Shown here: piece by piece, positions 27,027 through 40,507 of the stretch | Numbering within the stretch: position 1 is the stretch's first letter | Layout: every line of letters begins with the position of its first letter | Assembly (NCBI GenBank): GCA_012295275.1 | Contig: CM022666.1 | Location: 8,824,423-8,888,422 of the forward strand | Direction: 5' to 3' | Length of the DNA stretch: 64,000 nucleotides | Source of the DNA: Chrysomallon squamiferum | Lineage: Eukaryota; Mollusca; Gastropoda; Neomphalida; Peltospiridae | Position numbers and translations under genes: made by a program | Notes under the pieces: generated by a model | What the model saw: only the letters and a program-made list of their open reading frames with translations | What the model was told of the DNA's origin: nothing | Databases searched by the model: none

Positions 27027-27073
27027 CTTTCTCTCTCTCTCTCTATCTCTTTCACTCTCTCTCTCTCCCTCCA

Positions 27074-27163
<90 letters not shown>
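27027..27163. repeat. (CT)n(AT)n compound microsatellite
   Basis: An interrupted CT array passes directly into (AT)n at about 27123. Confidence 0.95.
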
Positions 27164-27169
<6 letters not shown>

Positions 27170-27224
27170 TTTCTGATACTATAAACACCATCAAAAAACT
27201 TCACTGACGATTCCGTTTCAGTAT

Positions 27225-27302
27225 CTACTGAGTTTTGAACTCTTAGCCTATAGTTTTAAAAGTAATGACTTAACCATTGATCATAGTAATGTTTATACTC
27301 AG
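27225..27302 (-). mobile_element. Possible tRNA-derived SINE fragment
   Basis: The minus strand reads ATGGTTAAGTCATT and then GAGTTCAAAACTC about 35 nt later, an A-box/B-box-like pair. No tail or TSD could be delimited. Confidence 0.3.
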
Positions 27303-28252
27303 TGTCATTTCAGAAGTAAAAAATGAACGTATTCCGTCCGTACGTCTGATTTTGCGTTCCATTATTCACTGTCATTCTTTTTTCTTTTTTCTTTCGTTCT
27401 TTCATTGTTGTATTTATTCGCTTCTATTTTTTATTCTGTGATCACTACTTTAAATGACTGGCTGATCTATTTATCCGTCGGTCGTTCATAACGGCACACA
27501 TATACAATTAAAATAAACTAGTGATAACTATTCATTCATATCATTAATGCTGGGAGATTTGTTTTTTGTTTTTGTTGTTGTTTGTAAGACAGACTAAACC
27601 GAATCGTAGTGATAATTCTAAATAACATCAAATAAAATAAAACAAATTCAGACATATATATATATATATATATATATCGTAAATAAGACAAATAAACAAA
27701 TTTATACATGCATACAAATACACCCATACACAGAAAACACATTATGCACACACATGCACACATACACACATTCACACACACACTACCCACATACATGACA
27801 GATACATAAAAAAACAAATACATACATACATACATACATACATACATACATACATACATACATACATACATACATACATACATACATAATACACTTAAAA
27901 TAAACTTATTCCAGATACATGTCTATCGTAATTTAACAAACACATGATCACTCGCAGACATATACTCAAACGATTACAATGCACTAACCGCATACAAATT
28001 TAATGATCTTGAAACGTATACAACGATAAACATAAATATAAAAGATGAAATGCGATGAACATAAATTATAGCACACGCTAGTGCAGACCACGAAACACAG
28101 CGACAAGCACAGAAAGGAAGAGGATTAAAACTTACCTGTTCAACTGTCAGTCTCATCTTTCGCTTCCTGGGTTATTTGATTTCATCCGAGAAAAACAGTT
28201 CACATATTTTCCAGTCTGTAAATCCACGGAATTTTTGTTGTTGTTTTTTCAC

Positions 28253-28257
<5 letters not shown>
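27303..28257. other. AT-rich DNA with (TA)n and (CATA)n
   Basis: Includes (TA)n at about 27654-27677, CA/CATA-rich 27710-27800 and pure (CATA)n at 27822-27888. No gene recognised. Confidence 0.6.
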
Positions 28258-28324
<67 letters not shown>

Positions 28325-28390
28325 ATTAACATACTAATAAACGCACACACACACACATTTATATACATACATACTCAGACTCCTACACTG

Positions 28391-28428
<38 letters not shown>

Positions 28429-28663
28429 ACATGTCTGCATACAAACACACTTACATATACTAATAGTCATACACATACCCCAACATCCACGTACACATCA
28501 CTCTGTATATAAACACATGAACATACATACGCACACTCGTACACACATCGATAGACTCACAGACACACAAACATATTCATATAAATACATTCACATACAC
28601 ATACACATAAATACACACACACACACACAAACATATCCGTATCGATATATTCATACATACATA

Positions 28664-28697
<34 letters not shown>

Positions 28698-28749
28698 CAT
28701 ACATACATATATACATACATATATACATACATACATATATCCATACATA
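28258..28749. repeat. (CA)n and (CATA)n cluster
   Basis: A pure CA array (28258-28322), a second CA array (about 28395-28425) and CATA-rich DNA. The 198-codon Thr/His frame is a translation of these repeats. Confidence 0.93.
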
Positions 28750-28933
28750 CATTTACACATTATTACACACATATATACACTCTTACTCCGCCACACACAC
28801 ACTCACACACATTAACGCACTCACGCACTAACCACACATACATTTACACATTATTACACACATATATACACACACTTACTGCGCCACACACACACTCACA
28901 CACCTTAACGCATTCACGCACTGACAACACCAG
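28750..28933. repeat. 91-bp tandem duplication
   Basis: catttacacattattacaca begins at 28750 and again at 28841. Both copies run through ccacacacacactcacacac to an acgcactcacgcact-type end, with a few substitutions. Confidence 0.85.
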
Positions 28934-30222
28934 TGTTAAATTAACAAACCTCTTTTCCTCCCAGTCCATGCCAAGAACTTGACAAATTTAAAATTCCACA
29001 GAAATTCTCTTTTTACACAGCAAAACTCTTCCAACAATCAAAAAACATTTCGACTCATTAATCCACTGATTCCTAATTCGATGTCTTCATTTAGAGAAAG
29101 CACACGGAAATCCTCTGTTTGTTTACATATATCCCCAGGTGTATTTCTCCTTATATCTATATCCACGTACGTACACATACGTATTAACGAACCGCTCGCT
29201 CGAAGCTGTCGCCGCGTTCTGGCTATATGTCGTCTGCCTTCGCATTGATCGACTATTTCCGGGTCGGCCCGGCGTACGAGCTCGTGTCTTCCTCGCACAC
29301 AGCTCACGCCGTGTTGAGAATTACCGCCGACCAAAGGCGGACTTTGTTTTCTATTCACAACGGTCATCTGCTTTCAACGTTCGCAGACGAACCGTCCATT
29401 ATAACGCCGTCGAGAAACACGGGTCTTTATCTTTGCGAAATATGTCGGACAATGCCGACTACGAACTTTCATTGTGGTCCCCTGGCAATGCCTTCAACCC
29501 AACCACCTCGTCTGTCTGTTCGTCCATACTCGCCCCGAGAGAAAAGCTCTGTTGAAAAGGTTCCGCTTCTCCGACACCCCCCACCATCACGGTATTACAG
29601 TACAAACCTCCTACGGCTTATAGAAATACGTTTACGTCCTTCTATTCAATGTGCTTCATCTATAGCTTAATGTCGTCCGAACAAACCAAACAATACGGAA
29701 AATAGGTAACAGGACATTAAACTTTGTTCTGTCTTCTCTTTATCAACCTAGGTATTTCTGTCCTTTTTCTTTTTTCTTTTTTCTTTTTCTTTTCTCTCTA
29801 GGGATTGGAGGGGGGTGGTTCCACAGTGTGGGGGGGACAATTCATCTTACGAAGATTTCATAGCAATAAAACGTGGGGGCTTCATAAAGTAAGTGAGAAA
29901 AGAGGCCGGGCTGGGATCGACGTGAATGCTATCAGATATTTTTAAGGCCTATTTCCAATAAAGATAAATAAAAATAAAGCCTCTTTTGTACGTCAATACT
30001 GCGGGCTAGAAACACGACAACAATACGAGTTGACTGGTTAACGAGAGCCAGTTGAAAACCAGTGTAGTAAATTAAACATAATTAGCGTTACACTATTGTC
30101 ATACAATAGACTGGCTTGGCTGTCACTCGCATAATGCGATCACCTGTTTAAAAAGGTAATTTTTATTTTTTATGTTTTGTTATTCAGATGTTAAGTGTGC
30201 GCCGTGACACCTCGCGCTATCG
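28934..30222. other. Single-copy DNA incl. CpG-rich island
   Basis: 29180-29680 is the most CpG-rich part of the window (gaagctgtcgccgcgttctg). Two overlapping plus-strand frames (29139-29555 and 29227-29670) and one minus frame are open because stops are rare in this composition. None shows a domain or exon-like signal. It could be a CpG-rich promoter or regulatory island; this is unproven. Confidence 0.4.
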
Positions 30223-31232
30223 TGTTTGTGTATATCTACGTGTATTACATACACTCTTATAATGTGTTTGTGTATATCTACGTGTATTACATACACTCTT
30301 ATAATGTGTTTGTGTTTATCTACGTGTATTACATACACTCTTATAATGTATGCAGATAGGTGTTTGTGTATATCTACGTGTATTACATACACTCTTATAA
30401 TGTGTTTGTGTTTATCTACGTGTATTACATACACTCTTATAATGTATGCAGATAGGTGTTTGTGTATATCTACGTGTATTACATACACTCTTATAATGTG
30501 TTTGTGTATATCTATGTGTATTACATACACTCTTATAATGTGTTTGTGTATATCTATGTGTATTACATACACTCTTATAATGTGTTTGTATATATCTACG
30601 TGTATTACATACACTCTTATAATGTATGCAGATATGTATATATGTGTATTACATACACTCTTATAATGTGTTTGTATATATCTACGTGTTATACATGTTA
30701 TAATAGGTGTTTGTGATTATATACGTGTATTACATACACTCTTATAATGTGTTTGTATATCTACGTGTATTACATACACTCTTATAATGTGTGTGTGTAT
30801 ATCTACGTGTATTACATACACTCTTATAATGTGTTTGTATATATCAACGTGTATTACATACTCTCTTATAATGTATGCAGATAGGTGTTTGTGTATATCT
30901 ACGTGTATTACATACACTCTTATAATGTATGCAGATAGGTGTTTGTGTATATCTACGTGTATTACATACACTCTTATAATGTGTTTGTGTATATCTACGT
31001 GTATTACATACACTCTTATAATGTATGCAGATAGGTGTTTGTGTATATCTACGTGTATTACATACACTCTTATAATGTGTTTGTGTATATCTACGTGTAT
31101 TACATACACTCTTATAATGTATGCAGATATGTGTTTGTGTATATCTACGTGTATTACATACACTCTTATAATGTGTTTGTGTATATCTACGTGTATTACA
31201 TACACTCTTATAATGTATGCAGATATATGCAA
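30223..31232. repeat. 42/54-bp minisatellite, about 21 copies, hairpin in each unit
   Basis: The unit starts tgtttgtgtatatctacgtg and ends ttacatacactcttataatg (42 bp). Some units carry an extra 12 bp containing atgcagatag, giving 54 bp. Each unit has the inverted repeat GTGTAT-TAC-ATACAC. Both lengths are multiples of three and the unit lacks stops in several frames, so frames of up to 243 codons stay open on both strands, which argues against real coding. Confidence 0.93.
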
Positions 31233-31373
31233 ATATGTCACTGTATAGAATTGTATTACAACTATTGAAAATACACATACACACACATTATATAAATATA
31301 TACATACACATTTATACATATTCATACACATATATACACACACACAAACATACACACACTTTAAACTATTCAA

Positions 31374-31424
<51 letters not shown>

Positions 31425-31574
31425 TAGACTCATACATATTATGCACAAAAGAAAATTTACAGAAAAATAAAAGATGTTTTCGTATGTGAATCCATCATTA
31501 CTACTACTACCACAACTATTATCATCACCACTACTAATTCTCCTACAACTACTATTATTGCTCCTGCTGTTTCA

Positions 31575-31618
<44 letters not shown>

Positions 31619-31625
31619 ACTACCA
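31233..31625. repeat. CA/CATA tract then (TAC)n(TGC)n
   Basis: A CA array (about 31384-31421), then interrupted TAC triplets ending in about nine TGC units (31590-31616). Confidence 0.85.
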
Positions 31626-32270
31626 CTAGGTTTATTATATTTTGTATATTTACTTTTTATATTATATCTTTTAATTTTATTCTTTTTTTTTCCTTTATTT
31701 ATTTGTTTATTTATTAACTTTTTTATTATTTTATTTTATTTATTCTTTTCCCCCTTTATTTATTTATTTATTTATCTATTTATTTATTTATTTTGTAATA
31801 AATAAGATCACGCTAAAATCAGGTTAATTTAAAAAATATTTCTGTTGTACACCTCATTTTGTTTCATTATCATCATTTTCTTCTTTGTTCATCTTCTTCT
31901 CCCTTACGACTACATCTATCTATTAATAATTTTTTTACTAATCTCTCTTCTTTTTTTCTACAACCATGACTACATCTTCTTCTTCTACTACAACATCTGC
32001 TGTTGTCTTTCCTTTTTCTTCTTCCTTCCATTCTGTTTTTCTTTTTGTTCTTCTTCTTTTATGATCATTTTTTTTTTTTCTTTCTTTTTTTATGTGGACA
32101 GCTTATTCTTTTATCTTTTTTTTTTATTTAATCTTTTCTTTTTTTCAAAAATCGTTTTTCCTGTTCCCGTTATCATGTGACCTATCCGATCTTTTGACAA
32201 AAACACCCCTCCCATCCTTCAACCCTTACACCCACCCTTGTCTGCCTGACACGCGCCACTCTCACAAATG
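31626..32270. other. T-rich DNA
   Basis: TTTA-rich (31680-31800) and pyrimidine-rich (31850-32160). Phe/Ser/Leu-rich frames are compositional artefacts. Confidence 0.6.
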
Positions 32271-32995
32271 GGAAAATGATGACTAGGTGGCCGCACTTTG
32301 AATTCATCTGAACCTCTTTTCTCGCGCCGTAATGTTACTCAGAGGAGGTGGAAAACGCCACAAGAAATTTCACTGCTTTAAGCCGCCCGCTCGGCCCATT
32401 GTGCTCGCGAGAAGCGAGGGAGACAGAGAGAAAAACGCGATCTATAGCCGTTAATTAAAGTATCGAGCAAATAATACAGAGTTATTCCAATCTCAGTTGC
32501 TAAGTTTTCTTCTTCTTCATCTCGCCATCCCTTCATAAATCAGGGCGAAAGAATGGACCCATTTTTCTTTCTAACTGCATTTAACCCCAGTCAAATCGGC
32601 GCACCATTTCTATAGGCGCATAAATGCGACCATTCAATGCTTAGAAATTCGGTAACGTTTTTACGCATGCGCATAGGCGATTCCCATTCGTTGGCCGTGA
32701 TTACGGTAAAATAAGCTTTTATGAAACCTGCTTCAAACGCTGCAAAAGATCTCATCATCAACATCTGCCTCCCTACATTCCTTTTCAATTCGTAGCTGAA
32801 AAACCAGGCAGGGTTCTTTTGTAGAGGTTCCAGCGTAACTGAATTGCTGACGAAGATTCGGTATTGTTCGCCTCTCTGACTCAGTGTTCTTTCAACAGAA
32901 ACGAAATCTGAATCTATTTTCTTCTTGTAAGGGTATGGAAGTGACAGAAGTGGGAAGATTTTTTTTTCTTTCTTGCTTTCTTTTTCTTCTTTCAT
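32271..32995. other. Single-copy island, no gene identified
   Basis: Balanced composition with CpGs (ctcgcgccgtaatgttactc). A 134-codon minus-strand frame (32591-32995) has no recognisable domain. Confidence 0.4.
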
Positions 32996-33676
32996 TTGTA
33001 TCTCTTTTTTGTCTTCTCATTTGAGTGTCGGTTTTCTTATTCGTTTTCCATCATTTTAAAAAAAATTCTCTCTCTTTTCAGACTTAATTTTTTTTTTTCA
33101 CTCTTTTCTTCTTCACTTTTCATTCTTTTTATTTCTTCAGTTTATTCTTTTATTACAGTCTTTCTTCTTCTTTCCTTCGAATATTTTTCTCTTTTTTTTT
33201 CTTTGTTTTTTCCTTAATTTATAAATTTACATTTAGGTTTTTTTAACTGTAAAAGCGCTTCCAATTATAGTTCTAATTTAAATAAGCATCACTATCCATC
33301 AGTCTTAACATTGCAACAATGGTGGATCCAACGTCGTTTTGGAGTCAGGACTCAAACAGAACTGACTGCTGGCTGCACACAATTACAAAAAGTGTTATCC
33401 TGATTTACTTATGTACTTAAAGTCAACGTGAAAAAGTTCATTAAACGATGAAGATCCAGCAGGTATCTAACTCAATTACCAACGCCTTCATTTGTAGAAT
33501 ATATTTCAAATTATACATAAATATTTGTCATCTGTACTGTTCCCAGTTTGATGAAAAATAATTACAATACATGATAAGTAATAAAATCCATACCTTTGTT
33601 GTGAATTCACTTCACAGGTAACAAAGTAAATATAAAGAACGTCCCGTCGTGTTTCTAAGATGTTTCTAATAACTGA
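32996..33676. other. T-rich then AT-rich spacer
   Basis: Pyrimidine-rich to about 33220, then AT-rich single-copy DNA. No gene. Confidence 0.5.
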
Positions 33677-33706
33677 TGACGTCATAATGATCCGACCTTT
33701 GACCTT
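33677..33706 (+). promoter_or_regulatory. CRE palindrome plus DR1-like site (copy C)
   Basis: TGACGTCA (33677-33684) is followed at a 16-bp offset by CGACCTTTGACCTT, whose reverse complement contains AGGTCA-A-AGGTCG, the best DR1 of the three copies. Confidence 0.42.
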
Positions 33707-34261
33707 GTGATTACTGCAGGTATTACGTATTAGGTAAACACCGTTTTACTTGTGTGGGTTTTCTTTTGCTTTTATTTATTTATTTATTTATTTATTTATT
33801 ATTATATACTGGAATTTGTTACCCACATACAGTTATTTGTGGTTGGTGGGGGTGGTTTTGGGGGGGTTCAACTTTTATTATGTTTATGTTTTATCATGCT
33901 TAACATAAATATGCATACAAATTTGCAGACACACAACACATTCACACGAACACATAAAAAACACACACACGTACAAACACACAAACACACACATATATAT
34001 ATATAGCCATTACAAAATCAAAACATTTAATAAATTAATTATGTAAACAGAAATATATTGCACACACATGGATGCGTACGCACAGAAAAAACACATAATA
34101 AACGCATACAGCAATTACAAACACTCCACAAACAAAACATCATAAATCTTTTCTTTCACCAAGAAATAAACAAACAGACAGACAGACAGAGAGACAATCA
34201 TCCAATGCATCAGCACATACTTAAACACATTCGTGTTACCGAGTGCGATGTCAGTCAATTA
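33707..34261. other. AT/CA-rich spacer with (TTTA)n
   Basis: (TTTA)n at about 33773-33806 and CA-rich 33930-33995. No gene. Confidence 0.5.
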
Positions 34262-34269
34262 TGACGTCA
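34262..34269. promoter_or_regulatory. CRE palindrome TGACGTCA
   Basis: Perfect octamer at the left edge of a balanced-composition island (34262-34690). Confidence 0.3.
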
Positions 34270-35429
34270 CATCGTACGATGATGCAGCGGGTCAATAGAC
34301 GCAGGCTGAGCCGCACAAAGAACGTGGTTGTTTTGAAAGACGATATTCCCTTGTTATACACACCACATCCTCGTTTTATTATCCAGTCCCATCATTAACC
34401 TGGGTTTTCAACCGCTTCGTCATTTGCAATCGTTTCGTTTCTTTTTATTCAAATTGATTTCCGATTTTATATTGCACCGGAGTTAAACGGTAGCGTCATC
34501 AAATTTCGTAATGGTAGGTTTGATTGGACAATAATTATAGACCGTGCGCCCCATTCTTTATTTCCAAACAACTAGCAGTCGATAAACGGAGAATTCCTTT
34601 CCTTCTTTTCATTTGTTCTGGCGTCCATTTTCAACAGCGCTTCAAAGAAATGCTACGCTTTTACCACGTACCATAGATTTCTCCAATTATGTGTGTGTGC
34701 CCCAAGTCGATATATCTATTTTCTTTTTCTTTCCAGTAGAATGTCTAACATTAATTTTTTGATTCTTTATATTTCACATTTTTCTGTTTTCTTTGTTTTT
34801 CTTTTCCTTTTCTTTTCTTTTTCTTTTTTCTTTTTTTTTTTTTTTTCTTTATTATTTTATCTTGTTTGATTTCTTTATTTTTTATTATTAATTTTTTTTT
34901 TAAAAGAAAGAAAAAACAATAACCGAAAACACAAAACAAACCCAGAAAGAAGCATTACATATAATTAGCACAAGTATTTTGAATAATATGCATGTATGTG
35001 TGAGTTTGTATGTATTGTATGCGTATGTATGTGTGTACGTGCGTATGTGTGTGTGCATGTATGTATGTATGTATGTATGTATGGGTGTATGTAGTGTGCA
35101 TGTATTTGTGTGATGGTATATATGTATGTTTCTGTGTATGTGTGTAGGTATGTATTTATGTATGTGTTTATGTATGTATGAGTGTATGTGTGTATGTATG
35201 TATATTTTTGTGTATGTATGAATGTATCTATTATGTATATGTATAGTTATATATCTGTTAATGTACGTATATATGTAAGTAATAAAATAACTTACGTCCG
35301 TCTCGGTTTTTATCCATTCGTTTAAAAATGAACAAGTTACACATCAGCTCATTCAGTCGTAAAGCCAGAACGTGCAAGTCGTCTGAGCAGACCTGCACGA
35401 GCGATGAGTGATCCAGTGACACTCGTTTG
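34270..35429. other. Single-copy island then GT/GTAT-rich tract
   Basis: 34270-34690 is single-copy without a recognisable gene. 34760-34870 is T-rich. 34985-35280 is an interrupted (GTAT)n/(GT)n tract. Confidence 0.5.
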
Positions 35430-35500
35430 AAAACCTCGGTTAGCTCAGTCAACGAGACCTTGCCCGAGATGTCACGGGTTCCCGGGTCAACCCTCGACTG
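35430..35500 (+). mobile_element. tRNA-like SINE head or tRNA pseudogene
   Basis: tagctcagtc at 35441-35450 is a good Pol III A-box and gggtcaaccct at 35484-35494 is a one-mismatch B-box, spaced as in a tRNA. The arms do not fold into a full cloverleaf by eye, so a tRNA-derived SINE head or old pseudogene fits better than a functional tRNA. Confidence 0.42.
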
Positions 35501-37164
35501 TTCATCTGTTAACTATTTCAACCAATCATCGATTAACCGCATGCTACAAAGAGAGTGGTGTGTGTTTAATGTTTATGGGATCTTTTTTTATTAGTATATC
35601 GTTATTGTGTTTAATTATGTGTTGTATATTTATATTTAACAAACGTTGGTATTAATAAGATATGTAGAGATATTTTATGTTGTAGGTTTTGTTCTTTTTC
35701 ATCTTTTTAAAATTTTATTTTAATTTATTTACTTATTCTTTTTTTATTTTATTTTATTTTATTTTATTTTTTTCGTGGATTTTATATAAAGGTTAAAATA
35801 TCTAGACAATTTACGTACTTGTTCATGTTCGTTTGAGGGGCAGATTTAGTAGCAGACCCTTGTTGATGGGTCAACGCGTTATGTCATGACAATTCCCACT
35901 ATTACTAGTTATACAGACACACACCCAGACAATGAGAATATAATTTCAAAAATCAAATTCTTTCCTTCATAATAAAATATACATTGGTCGGGAATTACAA
36001 ACGAGATGGGATCTGGCTGCGATCATTTCCCATAATTCTGTCTGATCAATTACAAGGAAAGAAATAAGCAGACGACAGTTATTTAAAGCCGTAAACATGA
36101 TAATGTTTGTATAAATATAAATTCTAAAAGTATAATTTAAAAATTAATCATAAAAATTACGGTACTTACGTCATAATTTCATCTTGTCTTGTTTCCAGAT
36201 GATAGAGATGACAGTCCTTGTTCAAAATACCAGAAGTGTTTAACTGAGTCCGTATGTCCAGTAGCTAATCCATTTGATAATCTCCTGACATTCAAAGGAA
36301 AGAGCTGTTACAGGTTTCCTCTCTAGTGTATATGACAATATAAAATCCAAGACAGCAGTACACAATAATAAGAAGAAACAATTTAGCTTTCTGCTTTCAA
36401 AGAATTTGTTAATAATATTACTTCTACTATGCTACTACTACGACTACAACGACTATTACATCAAACAAATTTATAAGTAAATAAACAAATTAACTAATAA
36501 ACTATCAAACAAATACGTAAATAAACAAACAAACAAACAAATAAGTAAGTAAACAAAAAAAAAAGCAAGCAAACAAGCGAGCAAACAAACAAACAAACAA
36601 AAAAGTAATCTAGAAAATTGCTTCTTTATAAAAGCTTTCTGCTATATCCACACTTAACCGCAGTTTAAACAAATTATACTCTCGCCAAAAAAATCAAATA
36701 ATAAAATAAAAAAAATCAGCAATTTCCCACGGCACACTGAAACTTTCTTCGTTTGCATATTTCATGCGAGAAATAGAAAACGTCTACATATGACAATATA
36801 TCGCATTGTTATGAAGTGAAAAATACGTCTGGATGGTACACACAGGCAAATGGTGTTGATTTCCAGCGAATCACAAGAGAAACAAAAGAATGTCTAGTTT
36901 GTCAATTGTGGCTATTATTCCAGTACGTGATGCAGTGTATGGCTAACTGCACTGAGTATAACAATGGCCGTATCACACACACAGAAACAGACAATACGAA
37001 ATAGACAACAGCCCGCTTGGAAATTGACCCTATTCAATACAGACCGTGTAGTTGATGAATACGTTTTTCCCTGGAAATATGCTTTTCTGATGTAGATTAT
37101 TGAATGGTTACATTATGGGACTTTGTCAGTGCCTTCGTGGCGGGGGGTATGTTTGCGTGAGAGA
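35501..37164. other. AT-rich DNA, no gene seen
   Basis: T-rich 35690-35775 and (AAAC)n-like 36525-36600. The 62-codon frame at 36816-37004 is isolated and unrecognised. Confidence 0.5.
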
Positions 37165-37415
37165 GAGAGATACATACAGAGAATCAGTTTCAGAGAGAAG
37201 ATAGGAGATAAAAATGTTGAAAAGAAAGTGAGAAAAACAGACTGACATGTAGACAGTTGACAAGCAGAAATAACCCAATCAATAGAAAGATAGAGATAAA
37301 AATATAGTTAGGAAAACCGAAGATAGATAGATATGCATGAAGACAGATAGATAGATAGGTAAAGAGGTATAGAGATAGATACATAGACAGACACACAGAT
37401 AGATAGACAAGAAAA
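37165..37415. repeat. Degenerate GATA tract
   Basis: Interrupted GATA/GACA tetranucleotides, densest at 37320-37410. Confidence 0.7.
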
Positions 37416-38172
37416 AAGAGAAAAAAATAATCAAAACTGTTCATGGTAATTAAATGCTATCAGTATACGCTTGGTTTCTTGATGTATAAGATACTTCATT
37501 ATTTAACAATATAAAGTCAGATACACTTACACAGTATAACAAAGATTTTGACTAATTATACTGATTCAGTTTAGAGATGTGTTTGAACACTACGGCAAAG
37601 GAAACCAATTGATTTGCATAGACTAATTGTATTTCTAAAACAAATTAATTAACTCTTGAATCACCAACACCACTAAAACGATTTACTAAACTGGATTACT
37701 GCGTAGGCCACTTGTAACAAATTAATGAACTTGAATTATGAAGCAGAGCACCTGACGGATTTAGCTAAATTTGCGTAGATCATAAACTGAGTTGTATATC
37801 AATAACAAATTAACTCTTAAATGACAAAAACTACCAATACGATTAACTGAACATTTTTAAGTATCACCAAAACAAATTGGTAAACATCAGTTATAAAAAT
37901 CACAAAAACGATTTGACTAAACTGGTTTATGAGACCGCCTGGCTATTATATCCCTTATCTACACATGCTTAACTCAGCCAATTTCACGTTGCTATGGAAA
38001 TGCTCTCTAGCAACGGTTTATCTAATTTAATGAGTAATGACTGTTAAAACAGATTAAAATAATTTATTGGTTAATTAAAACATGTTAACTAAACTGATAT
38101 AAATAAGAAATGGTTTAACCCATAGGTGATCTGTAAACTTTCATCATCTAACAGCAGTTTGACTAAATTTAT
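37416..38172. other. AT-rich spacer
   Basis: Several short motifs recur here (acaaattaa, actaaactgg), but no fixed period or gene was established. Confidence 0.45.
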
Positions 38173-38871
38173 TACAACCAAATGGTACCTCGACTTACTG
38201 TGCCCCAACTTACGAGTTTTTCGATTTACGAGCAGTCGCCCTGTCGATTTTTGCTTCGAGTTGCGAGCCAAAATCCGAGTTATTTGGTGCAACGAACAAC
38301 ATAAGATCCGGCCAGCATCCCACGTGTCACTCGTTTACTTCACGTGGTTACCTCGCCGCGGAAACATCTCTGCTGTTGTGCTCGCGTTTTGTGCAGTATT
38401 TTGCCAAATTTCTTTTTTCTGGCCAGGGATCCTAAAAACGTTAGTGCAAAGGACAATGCTAAGAAGAAGAAGCGGATGATGTCCATTGAATCTAGGCAGT
38501 AATAGTGTTGTACTTCTACGATATGTATCATACTAAAGCTGGAGGAGTCGATAAAGGCTGTAACTCCAGCCAAAGGCGTTAAAATAATTTGTCTGACCTC
38601 CAAGATGAATACACTTTACAAACCAATTTATTTCTTTACATTTTTTTTTTTTTTTTTTTTTATACAATATTTGTCATTTATAAATAATACATTTTTCTTA
38701 TTTAAAAATACGTTGGAAAAATAAATAAAATGGGGTGGTTTTGGGGGGCAGGAACGAATTAATGGTATTTCAATTAATTTCAGTTGGGAAAACTGATTTG
38801 ATATACGAGCAAATTGAGAAACGAGTTCGGTCACGGAACGAATTAAACTCGTAAGTCAAGGTACCACTGTA
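38173..38871 (+). mobile_element. Decayed pogo/Tigger-like DNA transposon
   Basis: GGTACCTCGACTTAC (38184-38198) at the left end and GTAAGTCAAGGTACC (38851-38865) at the right end are inverted terminal repeats with one mismatch. Both continue inward with tacgag motifs (tacgagtttttcgatttacg on the left, ataCGAG and acgagttcgg on the right), and the right end is followed by cactgTA. This is the TIR style of TA-targeting pogo/Tigger elements. Internally, 38420-38499 can be read as a short Lys-rich peptide containing KKKKRMMSIESRQ, which resembles the start of a Tigger transposase, before a stop codon. The 0.7-kb length and stops show that it is internally deleted and inactive. The exact left end is uncertain. 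Confidence 0.65.
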
Positions 38872-40257
<1,386 letters not shown>

Positions 40258-40499
40258 CAGAAAAACATACAGTTAGATAGAGAAAGAGTAAGATATGCTT
40301 GTGGGTCACAGAGAGAGCGAGACAGAGCTAAATACAGAGAGAATGAATGAAATAGAGATAGTGTGTTTGTGTATTATAGTAGAGAGAGAAAGAGCAGGGG
40401 CAGGAAATGTATTTCGAAATGCCGCATTATTTAAACTCCAGTACACAAGAACAGAATTTAAACGACAAATAATAATAACCGTTCATCAATAACAAGAAA

Positions 40500-40507
40500 T
40501 GACGTCA
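40500..40507. promoter_or_regulatory. CRE palindrome TGACGTCA
   Basis: Followed 24 bp later by the near-match TGACATCA. Confidence 0.3.

Noticed and set aside
28235-28831. 198-codon Thr/His-rich frame
   Set aside because: Read-through of CA and CATA microsatellites.
30717-31448. 243-codon minus-strand open frame with a 14-residue repeat
   Set aside because: It is the translation of the 42/54-bp minisatellite. Frames are open on both strands because unit lengths are multiples of three and the unit lacks stops. No domain or start context.
32591-32995. 134-codon minus-strand frame
   Set aside because: No similarity to a known family by eye, no neighbouring exon, and its N-terminal part comes from a T-rich tract.
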